The notes under the pieces: generated by a model
What the model was told of the DNA's origin: nothing
Seen by the model: only the letters and a program-made list of their open reading frames with translations
Databases searched by the model: none
Part shown: positions 1 through 8,059 of the stretch, piece after piece
Layout: each line of letters starts with the position of its first letter
Position numbering within the stretch: the first letter of the stretch is position 1
Translations under genes and position numbers: made by a program
Assembly: GCF_003254475.1 (NCBI RefSeq)
Contig: NZ_QFYQ01000001.1
Coordinates: 1,612,001-1,676,000 of the forward strand
DNA length: 64,000 bases
Reading direction: 5' to 3'
Origin: Phenylobacterium soli
GTDB taxonomy: Bacteria; Pseudomonadota; Alphaproteobacteria; Caulobacterales; Caulobacteraceae

Positions 1-575
1 TCGTCGCGCATGACCAAGCGCGCGGCGTAGGGCTGGGCGCCGTCGGCGAAGCGGCCCACGGCGAGCAGGGCCGGCGCATCCTCGCGCCCGGCCAGGCCGA
101 AGCTCATGCGATCGGCGCCGAAGGCGGTGTCCTGCTTCAGCCGCCAGGGATTGGCGGCGCTGACGTAGCGGTCCGCCTGCCAGCCGGCGACGTCCCCCGG
201 ATAGGCGATGCGGTTGACGCGGGAGAAGCCGGCGAAGGCCTGGCGCACGCGGTCGGCGGCGACGGTGACGTCCTTCGAGCGGCAGTCGGCCCCGGCGGCG
301 CGGCCCCGGGCGATGCGCTCGGTCTGGGCGATCTCCTCGGCGCTCGCGCCGGCGCGCAGGGCCGCGCCACGGGCCTGGGCCGCCGCGGCGGCGAGGGCGC
401 GGGCGAGGTCGGGCGTGAACAGGCCGCATCGGCTGCCCGCGGCGGTCATGACCGTACGCTCGTAGAACAGGTCCAGCGGCCGCGCGTGCGCGAGCCCGGG
501 CGCGGCGGCCAGCGCCACACCCAACAACCCCATCCACCGAGACGCCGGCCGCGCATTGATGCGCGTGCTCTTCAT
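1..575 (-). CDS. Secreted protein of unknown function (3' part outside window)
   Basis: Read on the minus strand from an ATG at 573-575; the frame stays open to base 1, so about 191 residues are visible and the C-terminus is missing. The N-terminus has a signal peptide: basic start, hydrophobic core near residues 15-28, and a likely cleavage after AHA at about residue 31. The mature part is rich in Ala and Arg, with one Cys near residue 50 and another near residue 95, which could pair in the periplasm. I do not recognise the family. It is divergent from the DUF1491 gene, with 167 bases between the two starts. The predicted export is well supported; no function can be given. Confidence 0.75.
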   Translation of the reverse strand, partial: MKSTRINARPASRWMGLLGVALAAAPGLAHARPLDLFYERTVMTAAGSRCGLFTPDLARALAAAAAQARGAALRAGASAEEIAQTERIARGRAAGADCRSKDVTVAADRVRQAFAGFSRVNRIAYPGDVAGWQADRYVSAANPWRLKQDTAFGADRMSFGLAGREDAPALLAVGRFADGAQPYAARLVMRD

Positions 576-742
576 GCGTCCTAGTCCATCACCGTCGTCG
601 TTCAGATCCGACCCAATTGAATTCCTGGGCCTTGGAGCCATCAGTAACGGCTGCGGGTTTCCGGAGGGTTAGCGACGGCGAGAGGCCGGATGACGAGGGG
701 CCGGATGACAGGGCCGGCCGGCTCTGCGCATGTTCCGCCGCG

Positions 743-1075
743 ATGCTGCTTTCCACCGACATCTGGGTCGCCGCCCTGATCCGCCGGGCCGAGTTGGGCG
801 GAGCCTTCGCCGTGGTCGCGCGCAAGGGCGACGCGCGCGCCGGCTCGGTTCTGGTCAAGGTGCTCAACCGGACCGACGGCACGGCGCGGCTCTATTCCGA
901 GGCGACGCGGATGGACGGCGAGCGGGTGTGGATGCAGCCGCAGCCCTCCACGGAGGAGCCGGACCTCGACCGCTATATCGAGCGGTCGGTGAAGATCGAC
1001 CCGGACATCTGGGTGGTGGAGGTGGAGGACAAGCAGGGCCGCCATTTCCTGACCGAGCCGGTGGAACGCAGCTGA
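743..1075 (+). CDS. DUF1491 family protein
   Basis: A 110-residue protein starting at the ATG at 743, whose product begins MLLSTDIWVAAL. The frame is open upstream to 617, but that stretch is low-quality and contains a small direct repeat, so the shorter start is preferred. The pattern (an Ala-Leu-Ile-Arg-Arg-Ala-Glu helix, a 'GDARAGSVLVKV' strand, a 'D.W.VEVED..GRHFL' end) is that of the DUF1491 family of alphaproteobacteria, small cytoplasmic proteins of unknown role. No catalytic motif is visible. It lies 21 bases upstream of the DNA ligase gene and may be co-transcribed with it. Confidence 0.8.
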   Translation: MLLSTDIWVAALIRRAELGGAFAVVARKGDARAGSVLVKVLNRTDGTARLYSEATRMDGERVWMQPQPSTEEPDLDRYIERSVKIDPDIWVVEVEDKQGRHFLTEPVERS

Positions 1076-1096
1076 GGCGAAAGGCGCTTCGGGGCC

Positions 1097-2152
1097 ATGC
1101 GTGCTTCGCATCGCCATCTGGCCGACCTCGCCGTGCCGCTGGACCTGGCGCCTATGGAGGCCAAGCTCGTCGAGGAGATCCCGACGGAGGCCGGCTGGCG
1201 CTACGAGCCCAAGTGGGACGGCTTCCGCTGCCTGGCGTTCCGGGCCGGCGACGAGGTGGAGCTGAAGGCCAAGTCCGGCAAGCCGCTCGGCCGCTATTTC
1301 CCGGACGTGGTGGCGCTGCTGAAGTCGCTGCCGGTGGCGCGTTTCGTCGTCGACGGCGAGCTGACCATCGCCGTCAACGGCAAGCTGTCGTTCGACGCCC
1401 TCCAGCTGCGGCTGCATCCGGCCGAGAGCCGGGTGAGGAAGCTGGCGGCCGAGACCCCGGCCTCGCTGGTGCTGTTCGACTGCCTGCTGGATGCCGAGGG
1501 CCGCTCCCTGGTGGCCGAGCCGCTCCGCCGCCGGCGCAGCGAACTGGAGGCGCTGTTCGCGCGGTTCGAGAGGCCGGAGCGGCTCAGCCTGTCGCCGGTG
1601 ACCGAGGATACGGAGCAGGCGCGCCAGTGGCTGCGCGAGGTGGGCTCGGCGCTGGATGGGGTCGTCGCCAAGCGGCTGGACGGCCCCTACGCGCCGGGCG
1701 AGCGCGCGATGCTGAAGATCAAGCGCATGCGCACCGCCGAGTGCGTGGTCGGCGGGTTCCGCTATGAGCAGGGAAGCCGGGAGGTCGGCTCCCTGCTGCT
1801 CGGCCTCTACGACGAGGAGGGGCGGCTCGACCACGTGGGCTTCACCTCGACCATCTCAGACGCCGAGCGCCCCGCCCTGACCAAGCGGCTGGAGGCCCTG
1901 GCCGGCGGCGAGGGGTTCACCGGCGACAAGCCGGGCGGGCCGAGCCGCTGGTCGAACGGCCGATCCACCGAATGGACGCCCCTGAAGCCGGAGCTGGTGG
2001 TCGAGGTGCGCTACGACCACGTGACCGGCGACCGCTTCCGGCACGGGACCAAGCTGATCCGCTTCCGCCCGGACAAGGCGCCGCGGCAATGCACCCTCGC
2101 CCAACTGCGGGCCGAGGCGGCCCCACAACGCATCCTGGCGATGACACGCTAA
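1097..2152 (+). CDS. ATP-dependent DNA ligase, LigC/LigD-ligase type
   Basis: A 351-residue nick-sealing enzyme that uses ATP. It has the nucleotidyltransferase motif I KxDG at K39-W-D-G42 (the adenylated lysine), a VVDGEL segment with E88 as motif III, a DGVVAKR segment near 188-195 (motif IV) and a LKIK segment near 208-212 (motif V). The OB-fold follows, ending in 'IRFRPDKAP'. Length and domain order fit the stand-alone LigC group or the ligase part of LigD. Neither a polymerase/phosphoesterase domain nor a Ku gene is present nearby. The family acts in end joining or repair rather than replication, which in these bacteria uses the NAD-dependent LigA. An alternative start is Met20, since the family often begins just before 'PMEAKL'. 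Confidence 0.85.
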   Translation: MRASHRHLADLAVPLDLAPMEAKLVEEIPTEAGWRYEPKWDGFRCLAFRAGDEVELKAKSGKPLGRYFPDVVALLKSLPVARFVVDGELTIAVNGKLSFDALQLRLHPAESRVRKLAAETPASLVLFDCLLDAEGRSLVAEPLRRRRSELEALFARFERPERLSLSPVTEDTEQARQWLREVGSALDGVVAKRLDGPYAPGERAMLKIKRMRTAECVVGGFRYEQGSREVGSLLLGLYDEEGRLDHVGFTSTISDAERPALTKRLEALAGGEGFTGDKPGGPSRWSNGRSTEWTPLKPELVVEVRYDHVTGDRFRHGTKLIRFRPDKAPRQCTLAQLRAEAAPQRILAMTR

Positions 2153-2170
2153 GCGTGTTTTCCTGCGCCC

Positions 2171-2569
2171 ATGACCACCGTGACGCCCTTCCTGATGTTC
2201 CAGGGCGCCTGTGAGCAGGCGCTGACCTTCTATGTCTCGCTGCTGCCGGACGCGGCCATCACCAGCCTGACCCGCTGGGGACCGGGCGGCCAGGCGCCGG
2301 AAGGCCAGGTCCAGCAGGCGACCTTCACCCTGGCGGGCCGCGAGTTCCGCGCCTTCGACAGCCCGCCGGTCCACGCCTTCACCTTCACGCCATCCTTCTC
2401 TCTGTTCGTCGACTGCCGGGACGAGGCCGAGATCGATCGGCTGTATGCGGCGCTGGTGGAGGGCGGCGGGGCGATGATGCCGCTCGGCGACTACGGCTTC
2501 TCGAAGAAGTTCGGCTGGGTGAGCGACCGGTTCGGAGTCTCCTGGCAGCTCAATCTTCCGGCGGGCTGA
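2171..2569 (+). CDS. VOC family protein, PhnB/3-dmu-9_3-mt type
   Basis: A 132-residue protein with the vicinal-oxygen-chelate fold. Recognisable segments are 'PFLMFQGACEQALTFY' at the start, 'FRAFDSP' in the middle, and 'GDYGFSKKFGWVSDRFGVSWQL' at the end, typical of the PhnB-like subgroup annotated as 3-demethylubiquinone methyltransferase-like. Members of this subgroup usually have no proven enzymatic activity, so that family name should not be read as a function. It begins 18 bases after the ligase stop and may be co-transcribed with it. Cytoplasmic; role unknown. Confidence 0.8.
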   Translation: MTTVTPFLMFQGACEQALTFYVSLLPDAAITSLTRWGPGGQAPEGQVQQATFTLAGREFRAFDSPPVHAFTFTPSFSLFVDCRDEAEIDRLYAALVEGGGAMMPLGDYGFSKKFGWVSDRFGVSWQLNLPAG

Positions 2570-2577
2570 TCGCCGCA

Positions 2578-2594
2578 CGGGTTTGCGAAACCCG
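2578..2594. terminator. Small perfect stem-loop between VOC gene and prfC
   Basis: A 7-bp perfect stem (CGGGTTT / AAACCCG) with a 3-base loop lies 8 bases after the VOC stop codon and 25 bases before the prfC start. It has no T-tract, so it is at best a weak terminator or an mRNA-end structure. Confidence 0.35.
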
Positions 2595-2619
2595 GGCGCG
2601 CACGCTACGTGCCGCGCCC

Positions 2620-4251
2620 ATGAGCTCTTCCCCGCCCGCCGACATCGCCAACCCTCGCCTCGGACTCGCCGATCAGGCGGCGCGGCGGCGCACCTTCGCG
2701 ATCATCTCGCACCCGGACGCCGGCAAGACGACCCTGACCGAGAACCTGCTGCTGGCCGGCGGGGCGATCCGGGCCGCCGGCGCCGTGCGCGCCCGCGGCG
2801 AGAACCGCCGCACCCGGTCGGACTGGATGAAGATCGAGCGCGAGCGGGGGATCTCCGTCTCCGCCTCGGTGATGACGTTCGACCACGATGGCAAGATGTT
2901 CAACCTCCTGGACACGCCGGGCCACGAGGACTTCTCGGAAGACACCTACCGGACGCTGACGGCGGCCGACGCCGCGGTGATGGTGCTGGACGCCGCCAAG
3001 GGCATCGAGCCGCAGACTCTGAAGCTGTTCGAGGTCTGCCGCCTGCGCGACATCCCGATCCTGACCTTCATCAACAAGATGGACCGCGAGGCGCAGGATC
3101 CCTTCGCCCTGCTCGACGAGATCGGCTCCAAGCTGGCGCTCGACCCGGCGCCGCTCTACTGGCCGGCCGGGTCGGGCGGCCGCTTTAAGGGCATGATCGA
3201 CCTGCGCCGGGAGATGTTCGTGCCGTTCCGCAAGAGGGGATCGGACGACGAGGAGGGCCATCCGGAGGCGGTGTCACTGAAGGGCAATTCGCTGGCTGGC
3301 TTCCTCGACGAGGCCGAGCAGGCCGAGGTGGAAGAGGGCGCCATGCTGGTGCAGGAGGCCTCCAAGCCGTTCGACGTGCAGTCCTTCCTGGAAGGGCACA
3401 TGACGCCGGTGTTCTTCGGCTCGGCCCTGCGCCATTTCGGCGTCGACCAGCTGCTGGAGGGCCTGGGGGCCTATGCGCCGCCGCCCAAGGCGGTCTCCGC
3501 GACCAAGAACGGGGAGTCGGTCGATGTGCAGCCGGGCGACAAGGAGGTCTCCGGCTTCATCTTCAAGATCCAGGCGAACATGGATCCCAACCACCGGGAC
3601 CGCATCGCCTTCCTGCGCCTGACCTCGGGCAAGTTCAGCCGCGGCATGAAGCTGAAGGTGCAGAACACCGGCCGCCAGCTCAGCGTCAACGCGCCGGTGA
3701 TGTTCTTCGCCTCCGACCGGGAGCTGGCCGAGGAGGCCTACGCGGGCGATGTGATCGGCATCCCCAACCACGGCGTGCTGCGGGTCGGCGACAGCCTGTC
3801 GGAGACCGGGACCCTGCGCTTCGCCGGCCTGCCCAACTTCGCGCCCGAAATCCTGCAGCGCGTGCGGGTCAAGGATCCGCTCAAGGCCAAGCACCTGAAG
3901 AAGGCGCTGGAGGGCCTCGCCGAAGAGGGCGTGACCCAGCTCTTCCGGCCGAGCATCGGGGCCGACTTCATCGTCGGCGCGGTGGGCCAGCTGCAGTTCG
4001 AGGTCATGGCCGACCGCCTGGCCAACGAATACCAGCTCGAGGTGATCTTCGAGCCGAGCCCCTATGCGGAGGCCCGCTGGCTCGGCGGGGAGAAGGCCGA
4101 TCTCGAGGACTTCATGGGCAAGCACCGCGCGGCCATGGCGACCGACATCGACGAGCAGCCGGTGTTCCTCGCCAAGTCGTCCTGGGAGATCGGCTACGTG
4201 TCCGAGCGCTTCCCGAAGGTGCGCTTCGAGCGGTCCAAGGAACGCGCCTGA
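2620..4251 (+). CDS. prfC: Peptide chain release factor 3
   Basis: A 543-residue translational GTPase that recycles RF1/RF2 from the ribosome after peptide release. The G1 loop is 'SHPDAGKTT' with K36, the switch II G3 motif is 'DTPGHEDF' near residue 97, and G4 is 'NKMD' near 149. The switch I segment 'ARGENRRTRSDWMKIERERGISV' is characteristic of RF3 rather than EF-G, and the length equals the usual 525-545 residues. The C-terminal domain 'FGAVGQLQFEV'-like segment appears as 'VGAVGQLQFEV'. RF3 is patchily distributed in alphaproteobacteria. The gene stands alone, followed by the CtrA-box promoter region. Confidence 0.96.
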   Translation: MSSSPPADIANPRLGLADQAARRRTFAIISHPDAGKTTLTENLLLAGGAIRAAGAVRARGENRRTRSDWMKIERERGISVSASVMTFDHDGKMFNLLDTPGHEDFSEDTYRTLTAADAAVMVLDAAKGIEPQTLKLFEVCRLRDIPILTFINKMDREAQDPFALLDEIGSKLALDPAPLYWPAGSGGRFKGMIDLRREMFVPFRKRGSDDEEGHPEAVSLKGNSLAGFLDEAEQAEVEEGAMLVQEASKPFDVQSFLEGHMTPVFFGSALRHFGVDQLLEGLGAYAPPPKAVSATKNGESVDVQPGDKEVSGFIFKIQANMDPNHRDRIAFLRLTSGKFSRGMKLKVQNTGRQLSVNAPVMFFASDRELAEEAYAGDVIGIPNHGVLRVGDSLSETGTLRFAGLPNFAPEILQRVRVKDPLKAKHLKKALEGLAEEGVTQLFRPSIGADFIVGAVGQLQFEVMADRLANEYQLEVIFEPSPYAEARWLGGEKADLEDFMGKHRAAMATDIDEQPVFLAKSSWEIGYVSERFPKVRFERSKERA

Positions 4252-4294
4252 CCCGGGCGCCTCGGAACGGAGCCTCGCCCCGCGCCTTTAGGAA

Positions 4295-4309
4295 TTAAGG
4301 ACGGGTTAA
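4295..4309. promoter_or_regulatory. CtrA box 1 (TTAA-N7-TTAA)
   Basis: A perfect TTAA, seven bases, TTAA. The right half runs on as TTAACCAT, which is also a described CtrA half-site form. This is the recognition sequence of the caulobacterial cell-cycle regulator CtrA. Confidence 0.7.
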
Positions 4310-4323
4310 CCATAAGAGGCACG

Positions 4324-4338
4324 TTAAGGACTTGTTAA
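4324..4338. promoter_or_regulatory. CtrA box 2 (TTAA-N7-TTAA)
   Basis: A second perfect TTAA-N7-TTAA, 29 bases downstream of the first. It covers the TTG at 4332 that could otherwise open the next reading frame, which argues that translation starts further down at 4425. Confidence 0.7.
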
Positions 4339-4424
4339 GGCCGTCGGCTCCGGCTTTGCTGAGGTCGTTCAGGACGCTGGCGGACCGTCTCATCCCGGGA
4401 CGGACGCCCAGTCGGAGCGGCGCG

Positions 4425-5804
4425 ATGTTCGAGTTGGGGCGTGAGATCTTGCGGCGGCTGAGCCCCGAGCGGCTGAAGCCGGGCCAGGACGGCCTGACCG
4501 GCGGCGACGCCACCCTCCTCGAACTCCTCGACCTCAACCTGCTGCGCCAGGAAGGCAAGGCGGCCGACGTGGCCGCCGGCCGGATCAGCGCCAAGGACCG
4601 CGCCCAGAAGCGCCTCGAAGCGGCGGTGGTCTGGCGCGAGGTCGCCCGGCGCACCGGCGACGCCGCCACCCTGCGCAAGGCCGCGCAGTCGGCCGAATCC
4701 GCGGCCGCCGCCTTCCAGGCCGCCCGCCGCCACGAGGGCTGGGCCCGCGCCCGCGCCGAGCAGGCGGCCTGCGCCCTGCTGGGCTCGGACCTGTTCGGAG
4801 ACACCGGGCTCGACGCGGCCGCCGAGGTGGCCTTCCGCGAAGCCCGCGGCGCGGCGCGCGGCGCCCTGGTCCAGCCGCTCGCCGACATCGGCCTGGCGCT
4901 GATCGAAGCCCGCCGCGAGGTCTCGCGCGGCGACGCCGGGGCCGCGCGCGCCGCCGCCGCCCAGTTCGCCGCCCCGATCGCCGCCCTCGAGGCGCTGAGC
5001 CGCCGGCTGCCCTCGGCCCGCGTCATGGCCGCCGAGGCGCGCATCGGCCGCGCCGACCTGATCTGCGGCTGGGCCGCGCGGCTGAAGGACGAGAGCCTGT
5101 TCCGCGCCGCCCTGGACGACGCCGCGCTCGCCGCCTCGCGGCTCGACCCGGCCTACGAGCCCCTGACCTGGGCGCGCGCCGAGCTGCTTCGCGGCCAGGT
5201 GCTGACCTTGTGGGGCGAGATGCTCGGCGACGTGGACATGGTCGCCGGCGGCGCGACCGCGCTCGCCGCCGCCCTCGACCAGATTTCCCGCGACCACAGC
5301 CCGCTGGACTGGGCGCGCGCCCAGGTGGCGCTCGGCCAGGCGCTGCAGGGCCTGGGCGAGGCCAGCGCCGAGCCGCGCGCCTACGAGCAGGCGGTGACCT
5401 GCTACGACCGGGCGAGCCTGGTGCTGAAGGAGCTGTCCGGCAGTCCGCTGCGCGGCCTGGCCGCCGGCGCCCGGGCCGTGTGCCTCGCCCGCCAGGCGGA
5501 GATCACCGGCGATCTCGCCGTGCTCGACGTCGCCGAGGCGGCGATGAAGACCGAGCTCACGGGCATGCAGGCGCGCAAGGATCCGGTCGGCTGGGCGCTG
5601 GCCCAGCTGCACCTGGCCAGGATCTACGAGGCGCGGATGGACATCACCGGCGAGGACCGCGGCCGACGCGCCGCGGCGGTGATGGCGCTCGACGCCGCCC
5701 TCGACGTCTTCGCCGAGCAGGGGCTGGCCTCGCTCAGCCGCCTGGCGGCCGACGCCCTTGAGCGGATGGCGGGCGTGACCACGACCTCGCGCACCCCGCA
5801 CTGA
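4425..5804 (+). CDS. Tetratricopeptide-like helical repeat protein behind CtrA boxes
   Basis: A 459-residue, Ala-rich, all-helical protein. Repeated segments such as 'SPLDWARAQVALGQALQGLG', 'YEPLTWARAELLRGQ' and 'DPVGWALAQLHLARIYEA' match the divergent TPR units found in many alphaproteobacterial proteins, roughly every 45-50 residues from about 190 to the end. No signal peptide or catalytic motif was seen, so it is probably a cytoplasmic scaffold. The frame is open from a TTG at 4332, but that codon lies inside the second CtrA box, so the ATG at 4425 is preferred. The two CtrA boxes 86-116 bases upstream suggest cell-cycle control. The exact function is unknown. Confidence 0.8.
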   Translation: MFELGREILRRLSPERLKPGQDGLTGGDATLLELLDLNLLRQEGKAADVAAGRISAKDRAQKRLEAAVVWREVARRTGDAATLRKAAQSAESAAAAFQAARRHEGWARARAEQAACALLGSDLFGDTGLDAAAEVAFREARGAARGALVQPLADIGLALIEARREVSRGDAGAARAAAAQFAAPIAALEALSRRLPSARVMAAEARIGRADLICGWAARLKDESLFRAALDDAALAASRLDPAYEPLTWARAELLRGQVLTLWGEMLGDVDMVAGGATALAAALDQISRDHSPLDWARAQVALGQALQGLGEASAEPRAYEQAVTCYDRASLVLKELSGSPLRGLAAGARAVCLARQAEITGDLAVLDVAEAAMKTELTGMQARKDPVGWALAQLHLARIYEARMDITGEDRGRRAAAVMALDAALDVFAEQGLASLSRLAADALERMAGVTTTSRTPH

Positions 5805-5879
5805 GCAGAGGGCGTCCGCGGCCCACTTCTCGGAGCCGCGCCCATCTGCCAAGCTCCCTCCAGCTGGAGGGGATGTCGG

Positions 5880-6551
5880 ATGCGCGTTCGACCATTCGTT
5901 GTATTGGCCGGAATGATCTTGGCGGCGACGGCGGGAGCCGCGGCCGCGCAGGGCGTGACCGCCTGGAGCGACGCCCCGACCTATGCCGAGGCGGCTGTGG
6001 TCTATCCGGCCAAGGCGAAGGCCGCGGGTGTGGCGGGCGGGGCGAAGCTGACCTGCACGGTCTCCTACAGCCGCGCCCTGCGCAATTGCGAGATCCTCAA
6101 CGAAAGCCCGGCGGGCTACCGGCTCGGACAGGCGGCGCGGGACCTGGCGACGCGCCTGAAGGTGGCGCGCGGGGCGGGCGTCGCGTCGAACGCCGAGGTG
6201 GAGGTCGACATCGCCTTCCCGGCCCAGCTGGCCGGCCATGCGCCCTATGTGGCGCCCGATCCGGTGTGGATGGCGACGCCGAGCGCGGCCGACTTCCAGG
6301 CGACGTTCCCGAAGGCGGAGAACGGGGTGAACCAGGTCAAGGTGGTGCTGCTCTGCGACGTGGCCGACGGCGGCGCGCTGAGCGGCTGCGGCGTGGAGAG
6401 CGAGACGCCGGCCGGCCAGGGTTACGGGGCCGGGGCGCTGGCGCTCGCGCCCAAGATCAGGGTCGGGCTGCTGTCGGCCAGCGGCGTGCCGCTGGTGGGC
6501 GCGAAGGTCCGGGTGCCGGTGCGCTATGAGCTGACGCCGGTGAAGCCCTGA
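5880..6551 (+). CDS. Periplasmic TonB-C-like protein with two Cys repeats
   Basis: A 223-residue protein starting at an ATG behind a strong GGAGGGG ribosome site. A signal peptide ends near AAAQG at residue 25. The mature part holds two repeats of about 90 residues, each with the order beta strand, C-x10-C, 'ESPAG(Y/Q)...A..LA...' and a short strand, as in the C-terminal domain of TonB-type energy transducers. There is no N-terminal membrane anchor or Pro-rich spacer, so it is not a functional TonB. The two C-x10-C pairs suggest disulfides. A paralogue with the same layout lies at 61171-61872. Role unknown. Confidence 0.75.
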   Translation: MRVRPFVVLAGMILAATAGAAAAQGVTAWSDAPTYAEAAVVYPAKAKAAGVAGGAKLTCTVSYSRALRNCEILNESPAGYRLGQAARDLATRLKVARGAGVASNAEVEVDIAFPAQLAGHAPYVAPDPVWMATPSAADFQATFPKAENGVNQVKVVLLCDVADGGALSGCGVESETPAGQGYGAGALALAPKIRVGLLSASGVPLVGAKVRVPVRYELTPVKP

Positions 6552-6557
6552 GCGGGG

Positions 6558-7325
6558 CTATCGGCCGCGCCACCACCTGAGGCCGGCCCGCTGAAGCGCT
6601 TCGAGGAGCGTGTGCAGCACCACGCCCATCAAGCCGAGCACCACCAGGGCGGCGATCATCCGGTCGGTCTGCAGCTTGTTGCCGGCGTCGAGGATCTGCC
6701 AGGCGAGGCCGCGCACGCCGCCGGACCCGGCGCCGAACTCGGCCACCACGGCGCCGATGATCGCCAGCCCCGCGCCGACCTTGTGGCCCTCCAGCAGGAA
6801 GGGCACCGCGGACGGCAGACGCAGGCGGGTGACCCGCTGCCAGCGGCTGGCGCCATAGAGCTCGAAGAGCCGCTCGAGGTCGGGATCCGCCGAGCGCAGG
6901 CCCGCCACCGCCCCGGAGAAGATCGGGAAGAAGGCGACGACGACGGCCAGGGCGACGAGCGCGCGCCCCGGATGGTCGAGCCCCGCCCAGATGAGGAACA
7001 GCGGGGCGATGGCGACCACCGGCGTCACCTGGATCACCGAGGCGAGCGGGCGGATGGCCCGGTCGAGGATCGGGCTCAGGGCGACGAGGACGGCGAGCGC
7101 CTGGGCGATCAGGCTGGCGACGACGAGCGCGATCAGGGCGACGGACAGGGTCCGCCAGGAGGCGGCGGCCAGGGTCGGCAGGTTGGCGGCCAGGGCCTCG
7201 GCCACCTGGGACGGCGCCGGCAGGAAGTAGGGCGGGACCTGCAGGGCTCGGCAGGCGACTTCCCAGCCCCCGAGCAGCAGGGCGATCAGCGCCCAGGGGG
7301 CGATGGCCTCGGCGATGCGCCTCAT
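6558..7325 (-). CDS. ABC transporter permease, NitT/TauT (SsuC/TauC/ThiX) type
   Basis: A 255-residue inner-membrane protein with about six hydrophobic segments. The cytoplasmic coupling loop 'ASRWQRVTRLRLPSAVPFL' near residues 165-183 is the EAA motif that docks on the ATPase. The N-terminal 'GGWEVACRALQVPPYFLPAPSQV' is the usual start of the SsuC/TauC family. Its start codon overlaps the stop of the ATPase gene (ATGA), so the three ABC genes form one operon read from right to left: binding protein, ATPase, permease. The substrate is inferred only from the binding protein. Confidence 0.92.
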   Translation of the reverse strand: MRRIAEAIAPWALIALLLGGWEVACRALQVPPYFLPAPSQVAEALAANLPTLAAASWRTLSVALIALVVASLIAQALAVLVALSPILDRAIRPLASVIQVTPVVAIAPLFLIWAGLDHPGRALVALAVVVAFFPIFSGAVAGLRSADPDLERLFELYGASRWQRVTRLRLPSAVPFLLEGHKVGAGLAIIGAVVAEFGAGSGGVRGLAWQILDAGNKLQTDRMIAALVVLGLMGVVLHTLLEALQRAGLRWWRGR

Positions 7326-8059
7326 GCCGCCATGCCTTCGGCGAGGGCCTTGGAGACCGCCTCGACGGTGCGGCGGAAGCCGACGGTGGTGCGGAAGCCG
7401 GCCGGACGCGGGAGGGGGCCCTCCACCCCGACCTCGGCCACGATGCGCCCGGGGCCGTTGCTCATGACGATGACGCGGGAGGCCATGTAGACGGCCTCCT
7501 CGACGTTGTGGGTGACGAAGACGATCGCCGGCTGCAGGCCCTGCCAGAGCTTCTGGATGTCGTCGGCGAGCGCCCGGCGGGTGATCTCGTCGAGGGCGGC
7601 GAAGGGCTCGTCCAGGAGCAGCAGGCGCGGCTCGGTGACGAGGGCGCGCGCCAGGGAGACGCGCATGGCCATGCCGCCGGAGAGCTGGGCCGGACGGGCC
7701 GTCTCGGCGCCGGCGAGGCCGACGCGGGCGAGCGCGTCGGCGGCGCGGCGACGGGCCTCCTCGGGCCGCACTCCGCCGAGCTCGAGCGGCAGGGAGACGT
7801 TGGCCCGGGCGCTGAGCCAGGGCGCCAGGGTCGGCGCCTGGAAGACCACCGCCGTCTCGCCGCGCTCCGGCGAGCGGCGGACCGTGCCGCAGGTCGGCTG
7901 TTCGAGCCCCGCGAGCAGGCGCAGCGCCGTCGACTTGCCACAGCCCGAGGGGCCGACGAGCGCCACGATCTCGCTCTCGCGGATGTTGAGGGTGAACGGA
8001 CCCAGCGCGCGGCCGCGCGCATAGTCCACCTCCACCTCGGCGAGGGCGGCGACGGTCAT
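7322..8059 (-). CDS. ABC transporter ATP-binding protein, NitT/TauT type
   Basis: A 245-residue ATPase that powers the importer. Walker A is 'GPSGCGKST' near residues 36-44, the signature is 'LSGGMAMRVSLARA' near 132-145, Walker B is 'LLLLDEPFAALD' near 151-162, and the switch His is in 'IVFVTHNVEEAVY'. The signature has Met where many relatives have a Gln (usual LSGGMRQR), a minor deviation. Its start overlaps the stop of the binding-protein gene by ATGA and its stop overlaps the start of the permease gene, so translation of the three is likely coupled. Confidence 0.94.
   Translation of the reverse strand: MTVAALAEVEVDYARGRALGPFTLNIRESEIVALVGPSGCGKSTALRLLAGLEQPTCGTVRRSPERGETAVVFQAPTLAPWLSARANVSLPLELGGVRPEEARRRAADALARVGLAGAETARPAQLSGGMAMRVSLARALVTEPRLLLLDEPFAALDEITRRALADDIQKLWQGLQPAIVFVTHNVEEAVYMASRVIVMSNGPGRIVAEVGVEGPLPRPAGFRTTVGFRRTVEAVSKALAEGMAA

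Noticed and set aside
681-710. Short repeated GGCCGGATGAC before the DUF1491 gene as a regulatory element
   Set aside because: Two imperfectly placed copies in poorly conserved leader sequence; no supporting feature.
4332-4424. TTG at 4332 as the start of the TPR-like gene
   Set aside because: It falls within the second CtrA box; the ATG at 4425 is a better start.
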